Assembly (NCBI GenBank): GCA_964511215.1 | Contig: CAZEER010000045.1 | Location: 1 to 19,407 of the forward strand | Direction: 5' to 3' | Source: CAZEER01 sp964511215 | Lineage (GTDB): Bacteria > Fidelibacterota > Marinisomatia > Marinisomatales > UBA1611 | Length of the DNA stretch: 19,407 nt | Shown here: positions 8,247 to 15,831 of the stretch, piece by piece | How the letters are laid out: each line of letters starts with the position of its first letter | Position numbering within the stretch: position 1 is the stretch's first letter | Notes under the pieces: model-generated | The model's input: only the letters and a program-made list of their open reading frames with translations | The model's database searches: none | What the model was told of the DNA's origin: nothing | Made by a program: the position numbers and the translations under genes

Positions 8247-9348
8247 TGTCACGTTTACCCATGATATTTTCCATTTTTAGGCTTCCATTTTTTAATTTGG
8301 TAATATCAAACATCCTTTTCTTAGCTATTTTTAATGCTGCCTGTTGAGTTGTCAAGGAATCTTTTTCAGAAAGATTATAGACTTTTATTAAATTATTATA
8401 AATTCCTTCTTTGGCATCTTGAAATGCACGTTCATGATTATATCCTTCTATTTCATTTGCACAATTAATTAAACCACCTGCATTAATAACAAAGTCTGGT
8501 GCATAAAGAATACCGCGATCATGAAGCATTTGAGAATGAATATCTTCTTTTTTTAGTTGATTATTGGCTGCACCAGCTACAATTGAACATTTTAATTGGG
8601 GGATTGTATTACTATTGAGCGTGGCTCCCAATGCACAAGGAGAGAATATATCAATATCTGATCTAAATATTTCATCTATGTCTAAAACCTTAGCCTGAAA
8701 CTCCTCTACCACACGCTTCAATGCAGATTTATTAATATCAGATACATAAAGATTTGCTCCATTTTTCTTTAAATAGCGACAAAGATAATAACCAACATGA
8801 CCGACTCCTTGAATTCCAATGTTTAATCCAGTTAATGAATCTTTCCCTAGTTGCTTTTTTACGGTTGCTTTAATCCCTGAATAGATACCTAAAGCTGTTA
8901 AGGGGGAAGGATCTCCACTGCCACCTAGAGTGGGAGAAATCCCTGTGACATAAGAGGTCTCCATTCTCACCCATTCCATATCTTTGACACTTGTACCTAC
9001 ATCTTCAGCTGTAATATATCTACCTGCCAAACCTTCCACAAAGCGACCAAATGCTCTGAAAAGTTTTTCATTTTTCCCTCTTCTTGAATCCCCAATAATT
9101 ACCGCCTTACCTCCGCCAAGGCTAATTCCAGCAACTGCAGCTTTATAACTCATTCCTCTAGAAAGTCTTAAGACATCCTCTAAAGCATCCTCTTCAGAAT
9201 TATAATTCCACATTCTGCAACCACCAAATGCAGGGCCCATAGCAGTATTATGGATTGCGATTATTGCCTTTAAGTTCGAATTATTATCATGACAAAAAAT
9301 GACTTGTTCATGATCTCTTGTTTTCATTTTTTTAAAAACTGATAACAT
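8239..9348 (-). CDS. ldh: Leucine dehydrogenase (Glu/Leu/Phe/Val dehydrogenase family)
   Basis: A 369-residue NAD-dependent amino-acid dehydrogenase that reversibly deaminates leucine, and usually valine and isoleucine, to the 2-oxo acid and ammonia. Key features are GPAFGGCRM (38-46), the substrate lysine K69 in GMSYKAA, the catalytic lysine K81 in LGGGKAVI, D116 in ITAEDVGT, a Rossmann GVGHVG (181-186) and an acidic residue after the next strand (YVSD, D204) indicating NAD preference. The N-terminus (VFKKMKTRDHEQVIFC) aligns well from memory with Bacillus leucine dehydrogenase, supporting the ATG at 9348. It lies 6 nt downstream of the aminotransferase gene, so both can interconvert branched-chain amino and keto acids. 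A phenylalanine or valine dehydrogenase of the same family is possible. The symbol is the Bacillus name for leucine dehydrogenase, not lactate dehydrogenase. Confidence 0.88.
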   Translation of the reverse strand: MLSVFKKMKTRDHEQVIFCHDNNSNLKAIIAIHNTAMGPAFGGCRMWNYNSEEDALEDVLRLSRGMSYKAAVAGISLGGGKAVIIGDSRRGKNEKLFRAFGRFVEGLAGRYITAEDVGTSVKDMEWVRMETSYVTGISPTLGGSGDPSPLTALGIYSGIKATVKKQLGKDSLTGLNIGIQGVGHVGYYLCRYLKKNGANLYVSDINKSALKRVVEEFQAKVLDIDEIFRSDIDIFSPCALGATLNSNTIPQLKCSIVAGAANNQLKKEDIHSQMLHDRGILYAPDFVINAGGLINCANEIEGYNHERAFQDAKEGIYNNLIKVYNLSEKDSLTTQQAALKIAKKRMFDITKLKNGSLKMENIMGKRDNG

Positions 9349-9354
9349 CCAAAC

Positions 9355-10392
9355 TTATTTTTTATCAGTTATTGGGAATAACCATCCAAAAGTATCATCA
9401 ATATGTTGTCTCTGGATATTAATTAATTTCTTTTTACATTTATTGGTAATTGGTCCAATTTTTCCTCGATTGAATTTATAAGCTTCATCATTAAATGTAA
9501 TTTTACCTATTGGGGTAACCCCTACGGCAGTACCTGTGCAAAATACCTCATCCGCTTCAAAAAGATCTTTAAGAAAGATATCGGTTTGCTCAACTTTTAA
9601 TCCTAATAAATCGGATGCTATTCTACAAACAGAGTCTCTTGTAATACCCGCAAGTATAGATCTACTTAATCTTGGAGTCTTAATTATACCATCATTAACT
9701 ATAAATAAATTAGCCGAACCAATTTCTTCTATTTTATCTCCGCATACAGAGTCTAGATAAATAACCTCATCAAATCCTTCTTCTTTAGCTTTTAGCATTG
9801 GGTATAATGATGCTGAATAATTTCCAATCGCCTTCGCGTTCCCAATACCTTTTTCAGCAGCACGATGATAATTTGTTTCAATTTTCAGATTAAGTGACTT
9901 TTTACGACCTTTGAAATAGGGACCAACAGGTGAAACAAATACCATAAAAGTATAATCAGAAGATGCATTTACTCCTAAAGTTGGCGCAGTACCCCAAACA
10001 ATAGGTCTTATATACATACTACCTTTACCATAAGGGGGGATGTAATCCAAATTATCTTTAACAGTTTTAACAATAGCATTAATAAAAAAATCATGATCCA
10101 TCTTAGGAATACAAAGCCTTTTAGTAGACCTAGCTATTCGTTCAGCATTATCATCAACCCTAAACAGAACTATATTATCTTTAGAAGTATGAAATGCCTT
10201 GGTACCTTCAAATACTCCTTGCCCATAATTTAAAACAGCTGCAGCTGGCGAAATTTCAATATTCCCATATGGTATTAATGAACCTCCTGACCACTTCTCT
10301 CCTTTATGACAAGTAGCACTGAACATGCTACGCGTTTTTACTGCATTAAAACCCAATAAATTCCAATCAAGATTTGCTTTTTTTAGACTCAT
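9355..10392 (-). CDS. ilvE: Branched-chain amino-acid aminotransferase
   Basis: A 345-residue fold-type IV PLP aminotransferase that transfers the amino group between Leu/Ile/Val and 2-oxoglutarate. The PLP lysine is K187 in GIGNAKAIGNYSAS; EEIGSANLF (222-230) and the SILAGITRDS segment (245-254) build the cofactor phosphate site, and LNYGQGVFEGTKAF (54-67) is the conserved N-terminal motif. The length and these motifs match the longer (about 340-360 aa) class of BCAT found in eukaryotes and many bacteria rather than the ~310-aa E. coli form. Its ATG overlaps the acyl-CoA dehydrogenase stop as ATGA. Together with leucine dehydrogenase it can serve catabolism or the last step of synthesis; no ilv/leu biosynthesis gene is in view. 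Confidence 0.92.
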   Translation of the reverse strand: MSLKKANLDWNLLGFNAVKTRSMFSATCHKGEKWSGGSLIPYGNIEISPAAAVLNYGQGVFEGTKAFHTSKDNIVLFRVDDNAERIARSTKRLCIPKMDHDFFINAIVKTVKDNLDYIPPYGKGSMYIRPIVWGTAPTLGVNASSDYTFMVFVSPVGPYFKGRKKSLNLKIETNYHRAAEKGIGNAKAIGNYSASLYPMLKAKEEGFDEVIYLDSVCGDKIEEIGSANLFIVNDGIIKTPRLSRSILAGITRDSVCRIASDLLGLKVEQTDIFLKDLFEADEVFCTGTAVGVTPIGKITFNDEAYKFNRGKIGPITNKCKKKLINIQRQHIDDTFGWLFPITDKK

Positions 10393-11531
10393 CTAATTAA
10401 TTGTCTCGCAATTACAAGTTGTTGAATTTCTGAAGTACCTTCATAAATCTCAGTTATTTTCGCATCTCGCATTAATCGTTCTACTCCGTATTCCTGCATA
10501 TAACCATAGCCACCATAAATTTGAACACAATCTGAAGCCGCATCCATAGCAGTAGATGAAGCAAATAGTTTTGCAATGGAACTTTCCTTAATATAATCTT
10601 TGCCTTGGTCTTTTAAATATGCAGCATGCCAAACAAGTAATCTCGCGGCATTGATATTAGTGGCCATAATCGCAAGTTTATTTTGAATTGCACCAAATTT
10701 CCCAATTAATTGACCAAACTGCTTTCGTTCTTTTGCATATGAAACTGATTTTTCTAATGCACACCGAGCTAAACCTACAGCCTGAGCAGCAATGCCTATC
10801 CTTCCACTGCCTAACGCTTGCATGGCAATGGCAAAACCTTGCCCTTCTGAACCAATTCTATTTTCTTCTTTAACCCTACAATTCTTAAAGTATAATTCAC
10901 AGGTATCTGAAGCTCTAATCCCAAGCTTATTTTCTTTTTTACCTATATTAAGACCTGGAGTACCTTTCTCTATAATAAACGCTGAAATACCTTTTGAGCC
11001 TTTACCTTTTTCTGTAATACAAAAAAGTAAAACCAAATCACTATTTTCACCGCTTGTTACCCAATTTTTTGTACCATTTATTACATAATGGTTACCATCT
11101 TTTTCAGCAAAAGTTTTCATGTTGACTGCATCTGATCCTGATTGTGGCTCACTTAAACTATATGCCCCTAATTTTTTTCCTTCCGCAAGTGGATTCAAAA
11201 ACTTTTCTTTTTGGATATCTGAACCCGAATCTAAAATTACTTGGCACACTAGTGAATTATTAACTGACATAATAGTAGATGTTGCCAATTCAATTGCAGC
11301 AATTTCCTCAATTGCAAGAACATAAGAAATAGTGTCAAGTCCTGCTCCACCCCATTTCTCAGGAACCATCATACCCATCAAACCTAGCTCACCCATCTTT
11401 TTTATTTGCGCGGATGGGAACTCTGATTTTTCATCTCTTTCAATTACACCTGGTAATAAATTATCTTCCGCAAATTTTTTTGACATACTTCTAATCATTT
11501 CTTGCTCAGATGATAAACTAAAATCAATCAT
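10389..11531 (-). CDS. Acyl-CoA dehydrogenase, short-chain / butyryl-CoA type
   Basis: A 380-residue FAD enzyme that oxidises acyl-CoA to 2-enoyl-CoA and passes electrons to electron-transfer flavoprotein. Visible features are YSLSEPQSGSDA (124-135, FAD contacts), WVTSGENSD, KQFGQLIGKFGAIQ (270-283), QIYGGYGY (337-344) and the catalytic base E364 in IYEGTSEIQ, placed as in SCAD/MCAD and not as in isovaleryl- or long-chain enzymes. The start is the ATG at 11531; an in-frame TTG at 11540 would only add three residues, and 380 is the standard family length. The ATG overlaps the thiolase end by 8 nt. The exact acyl chain cannot be read from the sequence; a branched acyl-CoA (isobutyryl, 2-methylbutyryl) is possible given the aminotransferase and leucine dehydrogenase next door. 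Confidence 0.9.
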   Translation of the reverse strand: MIDFSLSSEQEMIRSMSKKFAEDNLLPGVIERDEKSEFPSAQIKKMGELGLMGMMVPEKWGGAGLDTISYVLAIEEIAAIELATSTIMSVNNSLVCQVILDSGSDIQKEKFLNPLAEGKKLGAYSLSEPQSGSDAVNMKTFAEKDGNHYVINGTKNWVTSGENSDLVLLFCITEKGKGSKGISAFIIEKGTPGLNIGKKENKLGIRASDTCELYFKNCRVKEENRIGSEGQGFAIAMQALGSGRIGIAAQAVGLARCALEKSVSYAKERKQFGQLIGKFGAIQNKLAIMATNINAARLLVWHAAYLKDQGKDYIKESSIAKLFASSTAMDAASDCVQIYGGYGYMQEYGVERLMRDAKITEIYEGTSEIQQLVIARQLIR

Positions 11532-12708
11532 TTCTTTCAATAATTAATGCTGATGCCTCACCGCCACCTATACAAAGTGTCGCTAAACCTAAATGTGATT
11601 TATTATGATGCATACCATTTAACAAAGTAGTAAGTATTCTTGCACCTGAAGCTCCAATGGGATGTCCGAGAGCAACTGCTCCACCATATATATTCATTTT
11701 TTCATGTTGGATATTAAAATCATCCATTGTAGCCAGAGCTACCACTGCAAAAGCTTCATTTATCTCCCACAAATCAATATCTGAAGAGTTTATATTAGTT
11801 TTTTTCAAAACCTTAGTTATGGCTTTCGCTGGAGCAGTAGTAAACCATTCTGGCTCATGAGCAACAGAAGCATGAGCAAGGATACTTGCCAGAGGTTTAA
11901 TACCTAAATCTCTGGCTTTCTTTTCACTTACAATAAGTAAAACTGCTGCACCATCATTTATTTTCGATGCGTTTGCTGCTGTGATAGTACCACCATTTTG
12001 AAAAGCTGGCTTAAGATTTGAAATTTTTTCATACTTTACTTTGGAGGGTTCTTCATCTTCATTTATCACAATGGTATCAGAACTCTTTTTTTTAATCTCC
12101 ATAGGTACAATCTCGCTAGAAAATATTCCCTGATCAGTTGCATGTTTTGCACGCTTATATGATTCAACCGCAAAACTATCCTGATCTTCTCTAGAATAAT
12201 TCCGATCTTTTGCTAACATTTCTGCAAAATTACCCATATGTTTATCAGTATATGCATCCCAGAGACCATCATATATCATAGTATCAATAACACTTGTGTG
12301 CCCAAGCCTTTTACCTGACCTTAGTTCTTGTATAAGATAAGGCGCATTAGACATACTTTCCATACCTCCAGCTAAAATAATTTCAGAATCCCCACAACGT
12401 ATCATCTGATCAGCAAGCATTACTGCCTTCAAACCAGATCCACACATTTTATTAATAGTCAATGCTTCAATATGATTAGGGCATCCACTTTTTATTGTTG
12501 CCTGCCTAGCAGGTGCCTGCCCTTGACCAGCGGAAAGAACATTACCTAAAATTACTTCGTCTATTATACCCGATTCTATTTCTACATCATCTAATATGTT
12601 TTTTATAACATGAGAGGCTAGATCAGATGCTGAGAAAGAAGATAAATGACCCAAAAAAGATCCGATAGGTGTTCTTTTAGCTGAGATTATTACTGATTTA
12701 TTTTTCAT
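11524..12708 (-). CDS. Acetyl-CoA C-acetyltransferase (thiolase)
   Basis: A 394-residue thiolase that condenses two acetyl-CoA or splits 3-oxoacyl-CoA with CoA. The nucleophile is C89 in NKMCGSG, followed by NEAFAV, H349 in ALGHPIGASGAR and C379 in LCIGGGEA, which is the full catalytic set at the spacing of bacterial biosynthetic-type thiolase (Zoogloea numbering 89/348/378). It is the first gene of the seven-gene array. The 14 bases before the ATG are only A and T with no SD. Whether it works in acetoacetyl-CoA metabolism, beta-oxidation or isoleucine breakdown (2-methylacetoacetyl-CoA) is not decided by the sequence; the following acyl-CoA dehydrogenase favours a catabolic role. Confidence 0.93.
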   Translation of the reverse strand: MKNKSVIISAKRTPIGSFLGHLSSFSASDLASHVIKNILDDVEIESGIIDEVILGNVLSAGQGQAPARQATIKSGCPNHIEALTINKMCGSGLKAVMLADQMIRCGDSEIILAGGMESMSNAPYLIQELRSGKRLGHTSVIDTMIYDGLWDAYTDKHMGNFAEMLAKDRNYSREDQDSFAVESYKRAKHATDQGIFSSEIVPMEIKKKSSDTIVINEDEEPSKVKYEKISNLKPAFQNGGTITAANASKINDGAAVLLIVSEKKARDLGIKPLASILAHASVAHEPEWFTTAPAKAITKVLKKTNINSSDIDLWEINEAFAVVALATMDDFNIQHEKMNIYGGAVALGHPIGASGARILTTLLNGMHHNKSHLGLATLCIGGGEASALIIERND

Positions 12709-12811
12709 TTAATATATTAAAAATATATATAAAGGATATATGCCAAATTTAGTAATATTTATAATCAGTATTCATAATTTGGTTTTTGATTTTGGTAGTG
12801 GTACCAATAAC
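12709..12811 (-). other. Intergenic region between phoH and the thiolase operon
   Basis: This 103-bp AT-rich stretch is the largest gap upstream of the seven-gene array, so the array's promoter probably lies here or phoH transcription reads through. A TTGGCA occurs on the minus strand, but no TATAAT-like box stands at 16-18 bp from it. A TGGTACCA palindrome near the phoH end is not followed by a T run. I cannot assign a promoter or terminator with confidence. Confidence 0.35.
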
Positions 12812-13753
12812 CTAAATTTTATCATAAGCATCAATTATTTTCATAACTAATGAATGGCGAACTATGTCGCTCTGATTTAGCCTTACAAAACCAATTCCAT
12901 TGACATCTTTTAATACTTCTACGGCATGTAACAACCCTGAAGCAGATGGATTTTTTAGGTCTATCTGGGTAATGTCACCCGTTACTATAGCCCTTGACCC
13001 AACCCCTAATCTTGTAAGAAACATTTTCATTTGCATTGCTGTTGTATTTTGCGCCTCATCCAAGATCATAAATGCTCTATCTAAAGTTCTACCTCTCATA
13101 TACGCTAACGGTGCTATTTCTATGGTCTGACATTCTAGTAATTTTTTTAATTTATCTCGATCATATAAGATATAAAGTGAATCATAAAGTGGAGCAAAAT
13201 ATGGATCCACTTTATCTTTAAGATCTCCAGGTAAAAAACCTAAATGCTCCCCAGCTTCTACTGCAGGCCTGCATAAAATAATTTTATCTACTTTTTTTTG
13301 TTCAAGAGCAGATACTGCAAGGGTAACTGCGAGAAAAGTTTTTCCGGTACCTGCTGGTCCAATACTAAAGACTACATCATTATTTTTGACTAGATCCACA
13401 TAAGACTTTTGACCTTCTGTTTTTAATCTAATTGCTCCATTTTTTCCATAATGAATTACATGCTCTATTTCTTCTTTTTTTAAAAAATCTATCTCTTGTT
13501 TATATTTAATAACACTAATAATATTTTCTACATCAAATAAGTTTAATGTTCCTTTTCCATTCAATGTTTCCATCATCTCACGGAAAATCTTAAATACCTT
13601 ATTAACGTCTGTTGTTTCACCATCAATTTTAATTATATCTCCCCGTACTATAATTCTAGCAGGGATTTTAGATTCAATTAATGTTATATACTCATCGCCA
13701 ACACCTAATAATTCTGCAATATCTAAAGTTTTTAATTCAATGATCTTTTCCAA
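12812..13753 (-). CDS. PhoH family ATPase
   Basis: A 313-residue P-loop ATPase of the PhoH/PhoH2-less type, commonly linked to RNA metabolism and often encoded near ybeY. A KH-like N-terminal domain (~1-95, with RIIVRGDIIKIDG) precedes the ATPase core: Walker A GPAGTGKT (132-139), CRPAVEAGEHLGFLPGD (161-177), PLAYMRGRT (215-223), Walker B MILDEAQN (229-236) and sensor-like TGDITQID (258-265). The start is a TTG at 13753, the only plausible start near the family's normal N-terminus, with a weak AGGCG about 10 nt upstream. No ybeY or other usual partner is adjacent here; downstream is the thiolase operon. Its molecular substrate is not established for the family. Confidence 0.92.
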   Translation of the reverse strand: MEKIIELKTLDIAELLGVGDEYITLIESKIPARIIVRGDIIKIDGETTDVNKVFKIFREMMETLNGKGTLNLFDVENIISVIKYKQEIDFLKKEEIEHVIHYGKNGAIRLKTEGQKSYVDLVKNNDVVFSIGPAGTGKTFLAVTLAVSALEQKKVDKIILCRPAVEAGEHLGFLPGDLKDKVDPYFAPLYDSLYILYDRDKLKKLLECQTIEIAPLAYMRGRTLDRAFMILDEAQNTTAMQMKMFLTRLGVGSRAIVTGDITQIDLKNPSASGLLHAVEVLKDVNGIGFVRLNQSDIVRHSLVMKIIDAYDKI

Positions 13754-13794
13754 TATTCTAAATCGCCTGTAATTTCGAGATAGGAAATTTAGGT
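13754..13794. promoter_or_regulatory. 41-bp divergent spacer between phoH and the envelope gene island
   Basis: Two divergent genes, both starting with TTG, face away from each other across 41 bp. For the plus-strand gene AGGA (13782-13785) sits 9 nt before its TTG (13795). Both promoters must lie in or overlap this spacer and the gene starts, so mutual influence is likely. I could not identify reliable -35/-10 boxes. Confidence 0.4.
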
Positions 13795-14676
13795 TTGAAA
13801 ATAATTTTTTACTTTAAACAAATATTCATTTTAATAACCTTTGGGATATTAGCAATCTATAATTCAAATTGTGCGAGGACAATGTCATCGACTGAAGCTA
13901 CTAACCATAATGTAGATTATATAATTAAAAAAGGACAGGTGCTTTGGGAACAAAGAACAGATTCATCTGCACTCAGTCAAGCAGAGCATTTTCTTACTCT
14001 TGCTTATGAGCAACGTCCTGAAAATTTTGAACTTGCCATTCTTTTAGGAAAAATAAATTATACTCGTGCTTATTTCATTGAACAATATCCTATTAATCAA
14101 GACTCTTTATACTTAATCGGGAGTATGATCTGTAGGGACGCTGTTATAAAACATCCTGATTTTAGACCATTATACGATAAATCAGAAGGTGATAGTACAT
14201 TAAAATTAATGTCAGCAATCTCCAATGCTCCTCTGACAGTAATTCCTGGCTTATATTGGTGGGCAGTTAATTATTCTAGATATTTAAGTCGTAAACCTGT
14301 GCTTGAACGTCTTAATCATCGAGAACTTTTAGAAATAATTATGAATAGGATCCTTACAATTGAACCTGGATTTTATTTTAGTGGACCATACAGATTTTTT
14401 GGTTCATTATATGCTCGTATACCTGGGATTGAATTATCACAATCGAAAACATACTTTGACCAAGCCTTAGCAGCTAATCCTGAATACCTAGGTAATGCCG
14501 TATTAATGGCAGAATTCTATCATCAAAAAGCTGGAAATAGAGAGCAATTTCATAGCTTACTCCAAATGGTAGTCAATACCAACTTAACAGATTCTCCAGA
14601 ATTAATAACCGAAAATTACTTCTATCAAAATAAAGCAATTACTTTACTAGAAAATGAATCATCACTTTTTGAATAG
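13795..14676 (+). CDS. TatT-like exported protein (TRAP transporter T-component family)
   Basis: A 293-residue exported helical protein. Residues 1-26 form a signal peptide with a hydrophobic core (IFILITFGILAIY) and a cysteine at 26 (NSNC); this could be lipidated, but the -3 position is not the usual Leu. The mature part is helix-rich with TPR-like repeats and carries YWWAVNYSRY (154-163) and GPYRFFGSLYARIPG (197-211), followed by SKTYFDQALAANPEYLGN. These match what I recall of TatT, a periplasmic TPR lipoprotein partner of some TRAP transporters (Treponema Tp0956). No TRAP permease or solute-binding gene is in the window. The start is TTG: AGGA is well spaced upstream and the next Met (30) would remove the signal peptide. 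It heads a three-gene plus-strand group. Confidence 0.72.
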   Translation: MKIIFYFKQIFILITFGILAIYNSNCARTMSSTEATNHNVDYIIKKGQVLWEQRTDSSALSQAEHFLTLAYEQRPENFELAILLGKINYTRAYFIEQYPINQDSLYLIGSMICRDAVIKHPDFRPLYDKSEGDSTLKLMSAISNAPLTVIPGLYWWAVNYSRYLSRKPVLERLNHRELLEIIMNRILTIEPGFYFSGPYRFFGSLYARIPGIELSQSKTYFDQALAANPEYLGNAVLMAEFYHQKAGNREQFHSLLQMVVNTNLTDSPELITENYFYQNKAITLLENESSLFE

Positions 14677-14713
14677 TAGTCTCCAAAAATTAATTGAATT
14701 AAAAAATAACTAA

Positions 14714-15064
14714 ATGCTACAAACTATAATAAAACTAATTATTTCATCTTCCATTATAGTATTAGTTTCAGAGATAGCTAAAAAAAATACATTCCTAAGT
14801 GGGCTTATTGTATCTATCCCCCTTGTTTCTGTTCTATCAATGATTTGGCTTTATATTGAGACCAATGATATTAATAAGGTCAAAGCCCTATCTAATGGCA
14901 TCCTTTGGATGGTGATCCCATCCATGGCACTATTTATATCTCTCCCAATATTACTTAATTACGGTATTAATTTTTATTTGAGCCTTATGATATCAATCAT
15001 AATAACAATTAGTTGCTATGGTTTAACTATATTGACCTTAACCCACTATGGAATCAAATTATAG
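14714..15064 (+). CDS. Small integral membrane protein, DUF3147-like
   Basis: A 116-residue protein that is almost entirely hydrophobic, with about four transmembrane helices (~3-20, 27-46, 61-81, 88-108). The pattern VSEIAKKNTFLSGLIVSIPLVSVLSMIWLYIE followed in the family by a helix ending in IP.MALFISLPILL recalls DUF3147 proteins of unknown function; I shorten it here to the key residues SEIAK (19-23) and SIPLVSVLSMIWLYIE (34-49). It starts 37 nt after the TatT-like gene without a clear SD. I cannot assign a function. Confidence 0.65.
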   Translation: MLQTIIKLIISSSIIVLVSEIAKKNTFLSGLIVSIPLVSVLSMIWLYIETNDINKVKALSNGILWMVIPSMALFISLPILLNYGINFYLSLMISIIITISCYGLTILTLTHYGIKL

Positions 15065-15096
15065 ATTTAAATCATAACTTATGAAATTAATATTTT

Positions 15097-15804
15097 ATGA
15101 ATGAGTTAATAACATTCATACCTTTCTCACGGTTGTTAATCATTTTTATTCCTGTTGCACTTGTTATCATTATTCTTCATTCTTGGTATCTTGATTGGAA
15201 AAATTCTTTATACGCAGCCGTTCGTATGTTGACCCAATTGATCATGATTGGTTATTTTTTGTCTTACATCTTTTCATCAAATGATTCATTGATTATTCTA
15301 TCCATATTGATCTCAATGGTCTTTATCGCAAGTTGGATTGCATTGGGAACAGTATCCAAAGAAAGATACGGATTACTCAAGTTTGCATTTATTTCAATTA
15401 TGATCGGTGGAGGAATAACGCTATTATTGGTAACACAATTTGTACTGCAATTAGATCCTTGGTTCATGCCAAGATACATGATTCCTTTGGCAGGAATGAT
15501 ATGCGCAAGCTCAATGAATGGTATCAGCCTTGCCGCTGAAAGAATAAGAGCAGAATTAGAAAGAAATACCTGTTATAATGATGCACGGGGTATCGCTCTT
15601 AAAGCAGCATTAATCCCTATCACAAATTCACTATTCGCCGTCGGTCTAGTATCAATTCCTGGAATGATGACAGGACAAATCATATCAGGTACCTCGCCAC
15701 TTGTAGCTGTACGTTATCAAATAATGGTCATGTGCATGATATTCAGCGCAGTTGGACTATCTTCATATCTATTCTTAATTATAGCAAAACCAAAAGAGTA
15801 TTGA
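15097..15804 (+). CDS. FetB / UPF0014 family ABC permease subunit
   Basis: A 235-residue inner-membrane protein with about six or seven hydrophobic segments. The family signature SIPGMMTGQIISG (186-198) is followed by PLVAVRYQI (201-209), and MIPLAGMICASSMNGISL (128-145) matches the other conserved block of the YbbM/FetB family. In E. coli FetB pairs with the ATPase FetA and is linked to iron export and peroxide resistance; in other bacteria the role is open. At 235 residues it is somewhat shorter than E. coli FetB (about 259). No FetA-like ATPase is in the window, so its partner must be encoded elsewhere. It ends 9 bp from the convergent aspS stop. Confidence 0.82.
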   Translation: MNELITFIPFSRLLIIFIPVALVIIILHSWYLDWKNSLYAAVRMLTQLIMIGYFLSYIFSSNDSLIILSILISMVFIASWIALGTVSKERYGLLKFAFISIMIGGGITLLLVTQFVLQLDPWFMPRYMIPLAGMICASSMNGISLAAERIRAELERNTCYNDARGIALKAALIPITNSLFAVGLVSIPGMMTGQIISGTSPLVAVRYQIMVMCMIFSAVGLSSYLFLIIAKPKEY

Positions 15805-15809
15805 AAAAA

Positions 15810-15831
15810 TAGATCAGTCCGTAGACTTTTT
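15810..15831. terminator. Possible weak bidirectional terminator between the permease gene and aspS
   Basis: A 4-bp stem AGTC/GACT (15816-15819 with 15824-15827) with loop CGTA is followed on the plus strand by TTTTT (15827-15831). On the minus strand a T6 run follows about six bases after the stem. It sits over the last codons and stop of aspS, the only place available since the two genes are 9 bp apart. The stem is short, so termination would be weak. Confidence 0.3.

Noticed and set aside
12790..12811. TGGTACCA palindrome after phoH as a terminator
   Set aside because: The palindrome leaves no loop and no T run follows on the minus strand.
15081..15104. Seven-codon upstream ORF (MKLIFYE) overlapping the start of the FetB-like gene
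   Set aside because: No SD and too short to judge; such ATG-to-stop runs are frequent by chance in AT-rich DNA. It could matter for translational coupling but nothing shows it.
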